Positions 5,079-5,201 of a stretch of 5,201 bases of DNA are shown piece by piece (position 1 is the first letter of the stretch; each line of letters opens with the position of its first letter). The notes below the pieces were generated by a model, which saw only the letters and a list, made by a program, of their open reading frames with translations, did no database searches and was not told the DNA's origin. The stretch comes from Eggerthella sp. CAG:209 (GTDB lineage Bacteria > Actinomycetota > Coriobacteriia > Coriobacteriales > Eggerthellaceae): positions 1-5,201 of the forward strand of contig FR884638.1 in NCBI GenBank assembly GCA_000436075.1, given 5' to 3'. The translations under genes were made by a program, and so were the position numbers.

Positions 5079-5201
5079 GCGCGCAGTTCGACTTTGATTT
5101 GGACTAGGGGCTCTAGGTGGGACATGCCGTGCTGAAGTGCCCGAGCTCTGCGGTTGTAGATGCCGGTTTGCTTTTTCGCCCCGCCGACTGGCAGCAGCGG
5201 G
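5069..5201 (-). CDS. Possible C-terminus of a convergent unidentified gene (partial)
   Basis: On the minus strand a frame stays open from the right window edge for 43 codons to a TGA at 5069-5071. It ends ...QHGMSHLEPLVQIKVELRAYS and has a basic patch (KKQTGIYNRRAR) before that. It would overlap the last 10 bp of the LysR gene tail to tail, a common arrangement. A second minus frame is also open here, so openness alone is weak evidence. This frame has the more protein-like composition. By hand count 5081-5201 is about 61% G+C, higher than the genes to its left, so it may belong to a different gene block. No family is recognised, and the start lies outside the window. Confidence 0.3.
   Translation of the reverse strand, partial: PLLPVGGAKKQTGIYNRRARALQHGMSHLEPLVQIKVELRAYS

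Overview
The window holds a same-strand (+) run of accessory metabolic genes, probably from an anaerobic gut-type bacterium. The mid-50% GC feel, strong Shine-Dalgarno sites and gene types fit a Coriobacteriia/Eggerthellaceae-like actinobacterium, but no taxonomic marker is present and this is only a guess.

Layout. (1) 1-876: the C-terminal part of a major facilitator superfamily (MFS) transporter. It is broken near its end by a perfect 19-bp tandem duplication (634-652 / 653-671); removing one copy restores the reading frame through TM11-TM12 to a stop at 874-876. A textbook terminator follows. (2) 1099-1587: a small VOC/glyoxalase-fold protein with a Gln-Glu-His-Glu metal-site pattern, closed by its own terminator. 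(3) 1588-1870: a regulatory intergenic stretch with two 8-8-8 dyads whose centres lie 42 bp apart, upstream of a plausible promoter. (4) 1871-2914: a Gfo/Idh/MocA-family NAD(P)-dependent dehydrogenase. (5) 2915-3128: a structured spacer with four successive hairpins, two of them perfect 12- and 13-bp stems, and a possible mutually exclusive terminator fold. (6) 3129-3995: a quinate/shikimate dehydrogenase of the YdiB type, followed by a terminator. (7) 4173-5078: a LysR-type transcriptional regulator. (8) 5069-5201, minus strand: an open frame entering from the right edge in GC-richer DNA, possibly the C-terminus of a convergent gene.

Taken together, this looks like an uptake/oxidation module for a cyclic polyol acid such as quinate or shikimate, or a related cyclitol. 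The MFS protein would be the importer, YdiB and the Gfo/Idh/MocA enzyme would interconvert hydroxyl and keto groups, the VOC protein would be an isomerase or lyase-like accessory enzyme, and the LysR protein the substrate-responsive regulator. Only the YdiB assignment points directly at quinate/shikimate; the rest is inferred from proximity. Each gene has its own spacer, and three genes are followed by strong terminators, so this is a cluster of separately controlled transcripts rather than one tight operon. No CRISPR array, tRNA, rRNA or insertion sequence was recognised.
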